Part shown: positions 17,871-27,290 of the stretch, piece by piece | Layout: each line of letters starts with the position of its first letter | Numbering within the stretch: position 1 is the first letter of the stretch | Assembly (NCBI GenBank): GCA_002409325.1 | Contig: DHUU01000014.1 | Span: 1-64,000, forward strand | Origin: Bacteroidales bacterium UBA5226 | GTDB taxonomy: Bacteria; Bacteroidota; Bacteroidia; Bacteroidales; UBA932 | DNA length: 64,000 bases | Reading direction: 5' to 3' | Notes under the pieces: model-generated | The model's input: only the letters and a program-made list of their open reading frames with translations | What the model was told of the DNA's origin: nothing | Databases searched by the model: none | Made by a program: the position numbers and the translations under genes

Positions 17871-19355
17871 TTAAACGTTAGATAATATTGATTCCAATTG
17901 TTGTTTCCATACTTTGTAAGCCTGCTCCAGCGGTTCTTCCCAGGATGTTTCCGGTGTTTGCGTCCACACCTTATCCAGTCCCGAAAAACACTCCTTACGG
18001 CTTTTGTACAGTCCGGCTCCCCAGGCAGCTCCACGGGCAGCACCCAGCGCCCCGTCTGTATTGTACAGTTCAATGGTTGCTCCGGTCAGGGTGGCCAGGG
18101 TTTTAATAAATACGGGACTAAGGAACATATTGGCTTCCCCTGCCCGGATCATTCCGGGATGCATGCCCATCTCTTTCATGATCTCAATTCCGTACCGGAA
18201 TGAAAAAGCAATGCCTTCCTGGGCCGCCCGCACAAAATGCCCCCGGTGGTGACGGTTAAGGTCCAACCCCGACATATTGACTCCCGTATAACGGTTTTCA
18301 AGCATTCTTTCTGCCCCGTTCCCAAAAGGCAGGATTAAAAGACCTTCACTACCCGCAGGAACCCCGGAAGCTTCCTGGTTCATCTGATTGTAGGAATAGC
18401 CAGACAACAGGTTTCGCCTGATCCAGGCATTCAGGATACCCGTCCCGTTAATGCACAGCAAGACCCCGTAGTGGGGATTGTCCCGGTGATGGTTCACATG
18501 CAGGAACTGGTTTACCCGTGAAAAGGGATCGGCTGTTGATCTTGAGGTTATCCCGTACACCACCCCGGAGGTGCCAGCTGTTGCTGCAACTTCTCCTTCT
18601 TCCATCACATTGAGGGAAAAGGCGTTGTTGGGTTGATCCCCGGCACGATATGAAATAGGGGTGCCCTTGGGAATATTCCATTGTTTTTCAACAGCTTCCC
18701 GCGTCAGGCTTTGGATCCCCAGGGAAGGTTTGTGCCCGGGAACCAAAGAAGCGGGTATTCCGTAATACTCTCTTACGAAGCCTGCCGGGGCATCCTCCCG
18801 GAAGTCCCAGAGGATCTGCTCGGACAGACCGCTGTCCGTGGTCGACATGTCTCCCGAAAGCTTGTAGGCTATATAGTCTCCCGGTAAAAAGAACTTATAG
18901 GTTTGGGAAAACACTTCCGGTTCATTTTGTTTAACCCAGGCCATCTTGGATGCCGTAAAGTTACCGGGAGAGTTGAGAAGGCGGGTAAGACATTCTTCTT
19001 TTCCGATCTCTTTAAACGCCATTGCCCCTATCTCTACGGCACGGCTGTCGCTCCAGATAATTGATTTTCTGAGTGGTTTTCCGTTTTTGTCAACGCAAAC
19101 CAGGCCGTGCATCTGGTATGTGATGCCAATAGATCTGACATCTTTTAGCGAATACTGTTCATCCAGTTTTTTCAGGCAGCTACCCACATTCTCCCACCAC
19201 ATATCCGGATCCTGTTCGGCCCATCCGGGACGTACCGCCTCAACGGGCATTTCTGACTCGGGATACGTAGATGCTCCCAGGCAACGGCCCGATTCCACAT
19301 CCAGCAGAGATACTTTAATAAATGATGTTCCTACATCAATGCCAATGCTTTTCAT
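17871..19355 (-). CDS. xylB: Xylulokinase
   Basis: This 494-residue FGGY-family kinase phosphorylates D-xylulose to xylulose 5-phosphate, feeding the pentose phosphate pathway. It has the ATP-binding start GIDVGTSFIKVSLLD, the substrate-proximal TYQMHGLVCVD and SIIWSDSRA, and the second-domain AGDQPNNAFSLN and ATAGTSGVVYG. The ATG follows the stop of the regulator gene by 1 bp, so translation is probably coupled. Confidence 0.95.
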   Translation of the reverse strand: MKSIGIDVGTSFIKVSLLDVESGRCLGASTYPESEMPVEAVRPGWAEQDPDMWWENVGSCLKKLDEQYSLKDVRSIGITYQMHGLVCVDKNGKPLRKSIIWSDSRAVEIGAMAFKEIGKEECLTRLLNSPGNFTASKMAWVKQNEPEVFSQTYKFFLPGDYIAYKLSGDMSTTDSGLSEQILWDFREDAPAGFVREYYGIPASLVPGHKPSLGIQSLTREAVEKQWNIPKGTPISYRAGDQPNNAFSLNVMEEGEVAATAGTSGVVYGITSRSTADPFSRVNQFLHVNHHRDNPHYGVLLCINGTGILNAWIRRNLLSGYSYNQMNQEASGVPAGSEGLLILPFGNGAERMLENRYTGVNMSGLDLNRHHRGHFVRAAQEGIAFSFRYGIEIMKEMGMHPGMIRAGEANMFLSPVFIKTLATLTGATIELYNTDGALGAARGAAWGAGLYKSRKECFSGLDKVWTQTPETSWEEPLEQAYKVWKQQLESILSNV

Positions 19356-19356
19356 A

Positions 19357-20073
19357 TTATTCGTTCCAATTAATGAAATTCAGTTTTCTGGTTTTTTTTT
19401 CTTCCCTTCTGTAACGGTGTTTGTCAAAAATGTAATAGGCCGCCGGCTTATGGGCAACTCCTTTCTCTTTATCTCCAGTCGGCAGTATATAACCGCATCC
19501 GATAATTTTTTTGCGGAAATTGCGGTTGTCTATCTCAACCCCCAGAATGGCTTTGTAAAGTCCGGCCAGTTCCCTGATGGTGAATTTTTTAGGTAATAAT
19601 TCAAAGGCAATGGGAGAATAGGTCATGTCCCGGCTAAGCATTTCCAGGGCTTTGTTCAAAATCTCCCTGTGATCCATCGCCAGGGAGGTGATATTGTTAA
19701 TTTCTTTCCAGAAAGCTCCTTTTTCTTCTGTGTAAGACCGCATGTTCCGGTCCAGTTTGACCAGTGCGTAATAGGCCACGGTTACCACGCGAAGGGTGTT
19801 GACCCCGTAAAACGAATTGATCCAGTCCAGGTCTTCTTTCCCGACCCGCTGGGGATCGGAAAAAACTGACAATTCTTTAAGAAAAATATCCCGCAGCCCG
19901 GTCATCTCCTCCAGTACCCGGTAAGCTGCATAGGAAATATCCTCATTTTCAAAAATCAGGCTTCCGGGCAATTTATAGTCCAGCCCGTTGCGCCTTATCA
20001 ATAGGCACCTGAGGGACTGGCCGTCAAAACCAAAAACCACACAGTCAACAGATATGGAATGGTTTGTCTGCAT
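19357..20073 (-). CDS. Nudix-type transcriptional regulator of xylose genes (NrtR/AraR-like)
   Basis: A 238-residue protein with an N-terminal Nudix-like domain and a C-terminal winged-helix domain (about residues 155-235, containing FTIRELAGLYKAILG). The Nudix box (residues 37-60) is degenerate: the catalytic RExxEE helix reads RVLEEMTGL, so two glutamates are replaced. It therefore probably senses a sugar ligand rather than hydrolysing nucleotides. This architecture is known from NrtR and the Bacteroides arabinose regulator AraR. It is the first gene of the xyl operon and has a perfect palindrome 37 bp upstream of its ATG. Xylose or a xylose catabolite as effector is inference. Confidence 0.85.
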   Translation of the reverse strand: MQTNHSISVDCVVFGFDGQSLRCLLIRRNGLDYKLPGSLIFENEDISYAAYRVLEEMTGLRDIFLKELSVFSDPQRVGKEDLDWINSFYGVNTLRVVTVAYYALVKLDRNMRSYTEEKGAFWKEINNITSLAMDHREILNKALEMLSRDMTYSPIAFELLPKKFTIRELAGLYKAILGVEIDNRNFRKKIIGCGYILPTGDKEKGVAHKPAAYYIFDKHRYRREEKKTRKLNFINWNE

Positions 20074-20109
20074 AACCCAAAGTAAAGAATAATCAATGGC
20101 AAATCCAAA

Positions 20110-20132
20110 CTTAGCGTACATTTTACGCTAAG
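20110..20132. promoter_or_regulatory. Palindromic operator of the xyl operon
   Basis: The arms CTTAGCGTA (20110-20118) and TACGCTAAG (20124-20132) are perfect inverted repeats separated by 5 bp. The site lies between the regulator ATG (20073) and the end of the upstream GH3 gene (20136). Its position and symmetry fit autoregulation by the Nudix-type regulator. I saw no second copy of the arms in the window. Confidence 0.75.
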
Positions 20133-20135
20133 AAT

Positions 20136-22325
20136 TTATTCAATAATTTTTAACACCAGCGACTCCAGACGTGAGTCCTCCGAAGAAGGTCCGTACAGGA
20201 TGCGATAATCCCCTGCCTTGGGAACCACCCTATCCTGCGCAGGATCGTAGAAAGAAAAAGCTCCGGCCTCAAGTACAAACGACTGCAGGCTTTCTTCTCC
20301 CGGGGCCAGGGCGATCCTGCTGAAACCCCGCAACGATTTTACAGGGGCCTGGGGATCCCGCAATCGCTGCACATAGACCTGTAACACTTCCTCACCTTCG
20401 CGTTTTCCCGTATTCCGGACTTCAAATGAAACGGTCACGGGATCTCCGGCCTTAATGATCCGTGCCGAAATGCGGGCTTTTCCGTAGCTGAAAGTAGTAT
20501 AGCTGAGTCCGTGTCCGAAAGGATACAGCACCGGATCTTCCATATAGCGATACGTACGTCCCTTCATGGAATAGTCCTGGAAATCAGGCAATTGATCCGT
20601 AGATTTGTAAAAAGTGACCGGCAAACGGCCTGCCGGATTGTAATCGCCAAAAAGCACATCGGCAACAGCCTGACCGCCTGCCTGTCCGGGATACCAGGCA
20701 TTGAGCAGGGCATCGTAATGCTGTTCATCTTCTGCCAGTCCGATCGCGCTTCCTGTACAAAGAACAAAAATAACGGGTTTCCCCAGGTCTTTCAGCTCGG
20801 AGAGCATTTGCCGCTGTGAAGCCGGCAATTCAATGATTTCCCGGTCTCCCCCGCGAAATCCGGCCACTTTGACAGGCATTTCCTCTCCCTCGAGCCGGGG
20901 AGAAAGTCCCCCCGCATAAATAATGACCGAGGCTTCCTGCAATCGCTCTTTCAACCGGGGCTGGATCACCCCGTCTTCCTCGGCCGGACCGGCAATGTCA
21001 CAACCTTCATCGTAAATGATGCGTGTTGCAGGAACTTTCCCCTGAATTCCCTGCAGGACGGTCACCGTGGCAGCAGGAACTCCGTTGTAGTTGGCCCACT
21101 GCATGGTGGTATCGTTGGCGTTGGGACCTATGACGGCGATACAGTCAATGTCCTTACCTAAAGGCAGTACATTGTTGCTGTTTTTGAGCAAAGTCATGCT
21201 TTTACGGGCCATGAGCAACGCCTGTTCTGCGTGCAGCGGGGAGGCTACAATGTTGTAAGGTATTTGGCTCCACGGAACCTTATCTGCAGGATCGAACATG
21301 CCCAGTTCAAAACGGGCTTTCAACAACCTTCCCAGGGAAACATCCAGTTGTGTTTCCGTGATCAGACTTTCTTCCAGGGCCTTGTTCAGCGCCCGGTAAC
21401 TGTTCCCGCACTCAAGGTCTGTCCCTGTCAGAAGGGCATCTGCCGAAGCAGCCGCTGCTGTGGAATGTGTTTCATGCCTGGCCTGACGGTAAAAATCGTC
21501 AATGGCTCCGCAGTCGGAAACCACAATGCCTTCATAACCCCACTTTTCTCTCAGGATCTGTATCAACAACTTATCACTGCTGCAACAGGGTTCTCCTTCA
21601 AAGCGGTTGTATGCGCACATGACTTCCTGTACCTCACCCTCCCGTACCAGTGATTCGAAAACGGGCAGGTATGTCTCCCACAGGTCCCTTGGGGTGGCAT
21701 AAGCGTCGTAACTGTGCCGGTTCCATTCCGGACCGCTGTGTACCGCATAATGCTTGGCACACGCATGTGTTTTATAATAATTTGGGTCGTCTCCCTGCAA
21801 TCCTTTTACGGCAGCTACCCCAAGCACAGCGCTCAGGTAGGGATCCTCCCCGTAGGTTTCCATTCCCCTGCCCCATCGGGGATCTCTGAAAATATTAATG
21901 TTCGGGGTCCAGAAAGTCAGACCGTAATACCGGTTGCGGTTGCCCTCTCTTTGAGCCTGGTTGTATTTGGCACGGGCTTCATCCGATATCATGCAGAATG
22001 TACGGTAATGTTCCTGCCGGTCAAAGGCAGCCGCAAGACCTATGGCCTGAGGAAAGACCGTGGCCAGTCCGGCACGGGCTACCCCATGGAGGGCCTCGTT
22101 CCACCATTCATATTCGGGTATTCCCAGGCGTTCAACGGCATGAGAACGGTTCATCATCAATCCCACCTTCTCTTCCAGGGTCAGACGTTCCAAAAGATCT
22201 TCCACCCTTTCAGCTACCGGTCGTCCGGAATCCATGAACGGCATTCCCAAATAATCCTGAGCCAAAAGAGTGCCGCCGCACAACATCACTCCTGCGGCTA
22301 AGACGATCAAAACAAGCTTCTTCAT
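20136..22325 (-). CDS. GH3 beta-xylosidase/beta-glucosidase family protein
   Basis: A 729-residue GH3 enzyme with a signal peptide ending near LLAQDY, so periplasmic. The (beta/alpha)8 domain contains DPRWGRGMETYGEDPYL and KHYAVHSGPE. The nucleophile is Asp271 in GIVVSDCGAID. The second alpha/beta domain and a C-terminal fibronectin-III-like domain (about residues 640-729) follow. The KHYAVHSGPE and YGEDPYL forms are typical of the xylosidase branch. It is the last gene of the xylan operon, 11 bp after the GH115-GH67 gene. Xylo-oligosaccharide specificity is inferred from context. Confidence 0.9.
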   Translation of the reverse strand: MKKLVLIVLAAGVMLCGGTLLAQDYLGMPFMDSGRPVAERVEDLLERLTLEEKVGLMMNRSHAVERLGIPEYEWWNEALHGVARAGLATVFPQAIGLAAAFDRQEHYRTFCMISDEARAKYNQAQREGNRNRYYGLTFWTPNINIFRDPRWGRGMETYGEDPYLSAVLGVAAVKGLQGDDPNYYKTHACAKHYAVHSGPEWNRHSYDAYATPRDLWETYLPVFESLVREGEVQEVMCAYNRFEGEPCCSSDKLLIQILREKWGYEGIVVSDCGAIDDFYRQARHETHSTAAAASADALLTGTDLECGNSYRALNKALEESLITETQLDVSLGRLLKARFELGMFDPADKVPWSQIPYNIVASPLHAEQALLMARKSMTLLKNSNNVLPLGKDIDCIAVIGPNANDTTMQWANYNGVPAATVTVLQGIQGKVPATRIIYDEGCDIAGPAEEDGVIQPRLKERLQEASVIIYAGGLSPRLEGEEMPVKVAGFRGGDREIIELPASQRQMLSELKDLGKPVIFVLCTGSAIGLAEDEQHYDALLNAWYPGQAGGQAVADVLFGDYNPAGRLPVTFYKSTDQLPDFQDYSMKGRTYRYMEDPVLYPFGHGLSYTTFSYGKARISARIIKAGDPVTVSFEVRNTGKREGEEVLQVYVQRLRDPQAPVKSLRGFSRIALAPGEESLQSFVLEAGAFSFYDPAQDRVVPKAGDYRILYGPSSEDSRLESLVLKIIE

Positions 22326-22336
22326 TTAATAATAAT

Positions 22337-25300
22337 TTATTCCATGACAACTTCCCTTCGCTTGAGCTCGTCCAGGTCGTAAACAGGACGTTCCAGATTC
22401 AAAGGTATGGATTTGCGGGAAAAAGTCTGAAAATACAACAGGCAGGCATCCCTCCACCACTGGGCATCGCTGGCCTGAATCTTCAGGCGGTACTGAATGT
22501 CCAGGAAGCGTCCCTTGTCTATATAGGGAGCCAGGCCATCCCAGGTTTTCTGAAATTCACGGGCCTGCATGACTCCCAGGCTGTAAAGGCGGCACAATTC
22601 CTCCCAAAGGGTATTCCCGTTTTGCATCCTGTGGTCCCAGGGTACATGGTGGAACCACAAAAGCAAGTTTTCGGGACACGTATTCAAGTTATCATAGATC
22701 TCTGACAAAGGGGCATAATACTGGCTTACTGCATTACTGCCTGTTCGGGAGCGGTCAAAACCCACTCCCGACGTATCTGCTTTGTGATAATACGGTGGTT
22801 GCCAGTCAGGCCTGGAGAACGGATCATTTGCCCAGGGTTCGGGACCGTAATGGTGTCCGGTATAAAAAAGGTGGTGCAGTCCCAGGGGCATCATGTAATT
22901 GACCAACGCTTCCCTGGATTCCATCATCATGGATCCGAGCGGTCCGGCAAAGCGTTCATCTGAAGTAAAGGTCATGGCGATCCATTCCCGAAGGATCTCT
23001 TCTGATGTCAGCCGGTGGTCCCAGGCTAGCCTTCCGAATGCAAACCAGTTGGCCTGCGCCAGGTGGTGTCCAGTCCAGTTTCTGTCTGTCCCGGTGTTGG
23101 CTACCCCGGCAATGGCTGAAACCGGGTGTCCAAACAACGATCCGTCGGTGGTCTTTGCCACGGTTGTCCCCGGCCCAAGTGCATAGGTATCTGCAGAGAG
23201 TACTTCCTTGTACAAAGGGGCCAGGTAAGCCATTTGCTTTGACCAGCCAAGGTATTCCTGCGTGATCTGGAATTCAACCATCAGGGGCGTTTTCTGCATT
23301 GCGCCGAACAGGGGAGTAAACGGTTCCCGGGGCTGAAAATCCACCGGCCCGTTCTTTACCTGGATAATGACATTGGGAAGGAAGGCGCCGTCCAGGGGCA
23401 TGAATTCTTCGTAAGCCTGTTTAGCGCGGTCATCGCTGTCGGGACTGTATACAAAGGCACGCCACATGACCAGCCCCCCATAGGGTTCTACCGCACGGGC
23501 AAGCATATTGGCCCCGTCTGCATGGGACCTGCCGTAATCCAGAGGCCCTGACCTGCCTTCGGAATTTGCTTTTACCAGGAACCCTCCGAAGTCGGGAATA
23601 AGGCGGTAGATCTCCCGTACTTTAGCTTTCCACCAGGCATTAACTCCGGTATCCAGGGGATCCGATGTGGGCAAACTGCCCAGGATCTGGGGCGAGGAAA
23701 AATTCACCGATAGGAAGACCTTCAGGGCGTAAGGACGGAAAATATCGGCCAGGACACTGATCTTAAGCAGGTATTCAGGGGTTAGAAAACAGGCATCGGC
23801 ATTGACGTTGTTCAGCACGGTGGCATTGATCCCCACAGAGGCACAGGCCCTGGCGTAATCGTGGTAACGGGTGCTTACCGAATCCGGCAACTGTGTCCAC
23901 TCCCAAAGGGACAAACCGGCATAACCGCGTTCTACGGAACGGTCCGGATTGTCCCAGTGATTGAGGATCCTGAGATCATAGGCGGGATTTTCAATAACAT
24001 TCAGATTGTCTATACATTGACCTGTCTGGATCAGGCGCAGGAGATAAAACACCCCGTAAAGCACGCCTTTGTCTGTTGTTGCTCCAATGCTTAGCCTTTT
24101 GCCGCGGCTTTTTATCAGGAAGCCCTGCTCACCTGCCAGGGCACGTTCCTTTCTTGTAAATTGTTTTTTGACAGCGTGTTCCTCCCAGGTGCCGGCAAGA
24201 ATACCCCCGTTACGTTCGATCTGAGAAAGGCTGCGCATCCTGGCAGACAGTCCGGTCATACCCTCTGCCGCCATCCTGAGCTCCTCCACGGCTACTTTCA
24301 TGGTGGCTGTCTGCTGCGGGGCATGAATACCATTCAGGTATGGAGCGTAAGCTTCCTGAAGGTCAGCACATAGGGGCCTGTAACGGAGCCATAGCCGGTA
24401 TCCGTCTTCTTCTTTCGGGTTTCGGACGTTGTGGTAGCTTTCCGGCGGTCCCAGATACGATGGGAGCAAACCGCCGGTATCAATTTCAATCCTTTGCAGA
24501 ACCAGAAACGGATCCACCGCCCTGATGCGTAGCGTGTGAAGGCCCGGTGTACGGAGCTGATGGGATGTCCCGGAACGGATGATATTGTCTGCCACCCAGG
24601 TTTCCCAAACCGGTTCACTATAGTTACCGTGTACATCTACCGTACGGAACGGTTCATCATCAAAAGCAATGGCGTAACCAAGGCCGTGTCCGTGAAAATC
24701 CAGGGTGGGTGAGAACAGGGCTTCCACCTGAACGGTCCCCTGCGAAAAGAAGACTATGTCATATGAGAGTTCGGCAATCTTTCCCGGAGGTACTTCCATG
24801 CAACCCGGTTGCATGGATATCCTCATTCCGGAATAGGTCCTGCCAAAATCGGGGATGTGTTCCCATATCCAGGGAGGTTCCTGTACCCTTTTGCTGTAGT
24901 GCATGGCTTCTATGGCCACATGCCCGTTGCTTTCAAAAAAGGCCCCGGTAGCCGGTGTCTCGGGAAAAACAGGATTGTAAACAGTTATGGGTATACGCTG
25001 TGCTATGCCCGCCTCACCGGCCAGCTCTGTAAAGGTTTCTGTCCTGCCTGGGGGTACTTTTTCCCAATCGGCAGTCAGAAAAAACGCGCATTGCTGATCT
25101 ACTGATCCCTGTGCAGAAGACACCTGCAGCCAGGGATGTCCCGTCTTCAGGACATAGCGTCGGGGAATCGCGCCGGTATTGTATACCTCAAAAAAGAGGG
25201 TGTCGGATGCAAAAGGATCCAGTACAGGCAGGGACGAGGACCCCTGGTCCGGACTGATCTTCAGATGTCCTTCTGCCGGAATTGTTGTCCATTGTACTGA

Positions 25301-27280
25301 GGGCATTACATTTACGGGCGGTTCCTGCCAGTAAGTGTATCCTATATGGGTCTGTGACATCATGTGGTTCCATTTTCCACCGGCCAGATCCTTGTGGAAA
25401 TATGCGGTCAGCAGGGAGTCCCTGGTATAAAGTTCCATTACACGGTGGGCCATAGCGTTGGCTGCAGCCCTGCCCTCTGTGGCATACAGATGATTTTTGG
25501 CAGCCGCCACATACATTTGGTTCAGGTTGGCACAGGCCTGTATGGGGAACAGGACCAGCTGGCAAAATGCATCCCAGAAGGGTTCCTCCAGGTTTTGGTA
25601 CAGGTCCAGTGCCCTTTTTTCCAGTTGTTGGTATTGTTCGACTATTTGCCCGGCTTCACGGTAATTGACCAAATGGTACGTTCCGGGGTCAATCAGCTCG
25701 GGTTTGCGTCTGTTGTTGAACCTTGTGTATGCAGTAAGCAGTTCGGCTGTTTCCTGGGCAAGTGCTTCTCCAAAATGAGCGGCTGCCCATTTCCGGGGGT
25801 ACTCATTCATGCGCTGCCGGGTCATTGCCGCCGGGTCCCAGGCCATCTCCAGAAAAAAAGCCGTCGGGAACTCCATGGGCTTGATATCGCCCACATTTAC
25901 GATCCAGATACGGTCCACACCGTGGCGGTAGCACAAATCCATCTGCTCCCACACACGTGATATCAGATTGGTGTTAAGCCACTTGTAGTTTCTCGGCCCG
26001 CCAACGTAATCGAAATGGTAATACATACCGTATCCGCCTGCCCTTTGCGTCTCTCCGGGGCGGGGAAGTTTGCGTACGTTACCCCAGTTGTCATCACAGA
26101 AAAGCAAGGTCACATCGTCCGGGACATCCATGCCCTGGTCGTGATTATCCTGCACCTCTTTGTACAGGGCCCACATTTGCGGTGTCTGGCGGGCTGGTTT
26201 GCCGGTGACCTCTTCTACGATCCGGCGCTGGTCGGCAATGATCTGTTCCAGCAGGCCGATGTTGCGCTCCACCCCCATGGGTTCGTCTCCGTCTCCCCTC
26301 ATCCCCACGGTAACGATGCTTTCAAAGTTGCCTTTCCTTTTCATGCCTTCCCTCCAGAAATCCCGGAGCACCAGGGGATTTGTCTGGTAATTCCACTCAC
26401 CGGTGCCGTAACGTGCCCATTCCACATGGGCTCGCATCATGGGCTCATGGTGGGAGGTTCCTATTACAATCCCGTATTCATCTGCAAGGCGGGGATTTTC
26501 CGGGTCATCGTCGTAGAAAGCCCTTCCCCACATGGCAGGCCAGAGAAAGTTCCCCCTCATCCTGAGGATGTATTCGAAGACGTGTTCGTAAAACCGGCTG
26601 TTGAAAGCGCCGTAACGTTCATGCACCCAGTCTGACAGCGCCGGTGCCTCGTCGTTAATGAAAATGCCACGGTATCTGACAGCAGGTTCTCCGGGAGAAT
26701 ATTCGCCCGGCAGGGCATACAGGTCCCTGGCCGGGGTTATAGGTACGTCGGCCCAGAAGTGCAGTGGTGTGACGCCTGCCTGCCGGGAAAGATCATACAG
26801 GCCGTATATTGTACCTCTTTTATCGCTGCCGGCAATGACCAGTGCTTCCCGGATGCCTTCGGCAGGTTCTTTGATGACTGTTGCAACATAAGTGTCCCGT
26901 TTCCCTTTAAGCCATTTGCCCGAGATCCGGCCGGACTGGACCAGTTGATCAATGAGCCGGTGCTTTCCTATGGTCCCGGCTATGATCACCCGATCACCGG
27001 AAACAGGAACAGTCCCTGTGAAAAGGGACGGTGTTTTTCCGGTTACTTTTTCTATATCTTCCTGTAAATGAACGGCTACACGCAGCACACCCGGGAAATC
27101 CCGGTCAGACACCCAAAGTGGTGCCGGATCTCCGTCACGGGCTACGGAAAATCCATCTTCTACGTAGTGGCGCACAATATAATCTTCTTTGGAACGGCCT
27201 GCAAGCTCCGATTTACCGGCGAGGATCATCATAAGAATTGCCATGCACAGGAATTTCCTGTTTATACCTGTGGTTATCAT
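22337..27280 (-). CDS. GH115-GH67 fusion, double alpha-glucuronidase
   Basis: A 1647-residue secreted protein joining two unrelated xylan alpha-1,2-glucuronidase families. After a short signal-like hydrophobic N-terminus, residues about 30-945 form a full GH115: VRYRGIFINDE, ALYKEVQDNHDQGMDVPDD (Glu375), FCDDNWGNVRKL (Asn398), VNVGDIKPMEFP (Asn462), plus its C-terminal beta domains. Residues about 957-1640 form a full GH67: HWDNPDRSVERGYAGLSLW, FLVKANSEGRSGP (Glu1241, acid), GPVDFQPREP (Asp1314) and FQITQEYLG (Glu1342). Spacings of 73 and 101 residues equal those I recall for the GH67 triad E292/D365/E393 of Cellvibrio GlcA67A. GH67 acts on terminal MeGlcA; GH115 also acts on internal residues. 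No stop or frameshift separates the halves. It lies between the esterase and GH3 genes with 10- and 11-bp gaps. Confidence 0.92.
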   Translation of the reverse strand: MITTGINRKFLCMAILMMILAGKSELAGRSKEDYIVRHYVEDGFSVARDGDPAPLWVSDRDFPGVLRVAVHLQEDIEKVTGKTPSLFTGTVPVSGDRVIIAGTIGKHRLIDQLVQSGRISGKWLKGKRDTYVATVIKEPAEGIREALVIAGSDKRGTIYGLYDLSRQAGVTPLHFWADVPITPARDLYALPGEYSPGEPAVRYRGIFINDEAPALSDWVHERYGAFNSRFYEHVFEYILRMRGNFLWPAMWGRAFYDDDPENPRLADEYGIVIGTSHHEPMMRAHVEWARYGTGEWNYQTNPLVLRDFWREGMKRKGNFESIVTVGMRGDGDEPMGVERNIGLLEQIIADQRRIVEEVTGKPARQTPQMWALYKEVQDNHDQGMDVPDDVTLLFCDDNWGNVRKLPRPGETQRAGGYGMYYHFDYVGGPRNYKWLNTNLISRVWEQMDLCYRHGVDRIWIVNVGDIKPMEFPTAFFLEMAWDPAAMTRQRMNEYPRKWAAAHFGEALAQETAELLTAYTRFNNRRKPELIDPGTYHLVNYREAGQIVEQYQQLEKRALDLYQNLEEPFWDAFCQLVLFPIQACANLNQMYVAAAKNHLYATEGRAAANAMAHRVMELYTRDSLLTAYFHKDLAGGKWNHMMSQTHIGYTYWQEPPVNVMPSVQWTTIPAEGHLKISPDQGSSSLPVLDPFASDTLFFEVYNTGAIPRRYVLKTGHPWLQVSSAQGSVDQQCAFFLTADWEKVPPGRTETFTELAGEAGIAQRIPITVYNPVFPETPATGAFFESNGHVAIEAMHYSKRVQEPPWIWEHIPDFGRTYSGMRISMQPGCMEVPPGKIAELSYDIVFFSQGTVQVEALFSPTLDFHGHGLGYAIAFDDEPFRTVDVHGNYSEPVWETWVADNIIRSGTSHQLRTPGLHTLRIRAVDPFLVLQRIEIDTGGLLPSYLGPPESYHNVRNPKEEDGYRLWLRYRPLCADLQEAYAPYLNGIHAPQQTATMKVAVEELRMAAEGMTGLSARMRSLSQIERNGGILAGTWEEHAVKKQFTRKERALAGEQGFLIKSRGKRLSIGATTDKGVLYGVFYLLRLIQTGQCIDNLNVIENPAYDLRILNHWDNPDRSVERGYAGLSLWEWTQLPDSVSTRYHDYARACASVGINATVLNNVNADACFLTPEYLLKISVLADIFRPYALKVFLSVNFSSPQILGSLPTSDPLDTGVNAWWKAKVREIYRLIPDFGGFLVKANSEGRSGPLDYGRSHADGANMLARAVEPYGGLVMWRAFVYSPDSDDRAKQAYEEFMPLDGAFLPNVIIQVKNGPVDFQPREPFTPLFGAMQKTPLMVEFQITQEYLGWSKQMAYLAPLYKEVLSADTYALGPGTTVAKTTDGSLFGHPVSAIAGVANTGTDRNWTGHHLAQANWFAFGRLAWDHRLTSEEILREWIAMTFTSDERFAGPLGSMMMESREALVNYMMPLGLHHLFYTGHHYGPEPWANDPFSRPDWQPPYYHKADTSGVGFDRSRTGSNAVSQYYAPLSEIYDNLNTCPENLLLWFHHVPWDHRMQNGNTLWEELCRLYSLGVMQAREFQKTWDGLAPYIDKGRFLDIQYRLKIQASDAQWWRDACLLYFQTFSRKSIPLNLERPVYDLDELKRREVVME

Positions 27281-27290
27281 ATGTATAGAT

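Noticed and set aside
22337..27280. Misassembly joining two glucuronidase genes
   Set aside because: Both halves have complete catalytic sets, codon use is continuous and one frame runs through the junction without low-complexity sequence or repeats. Kept as a genuine fusion, pending read support.
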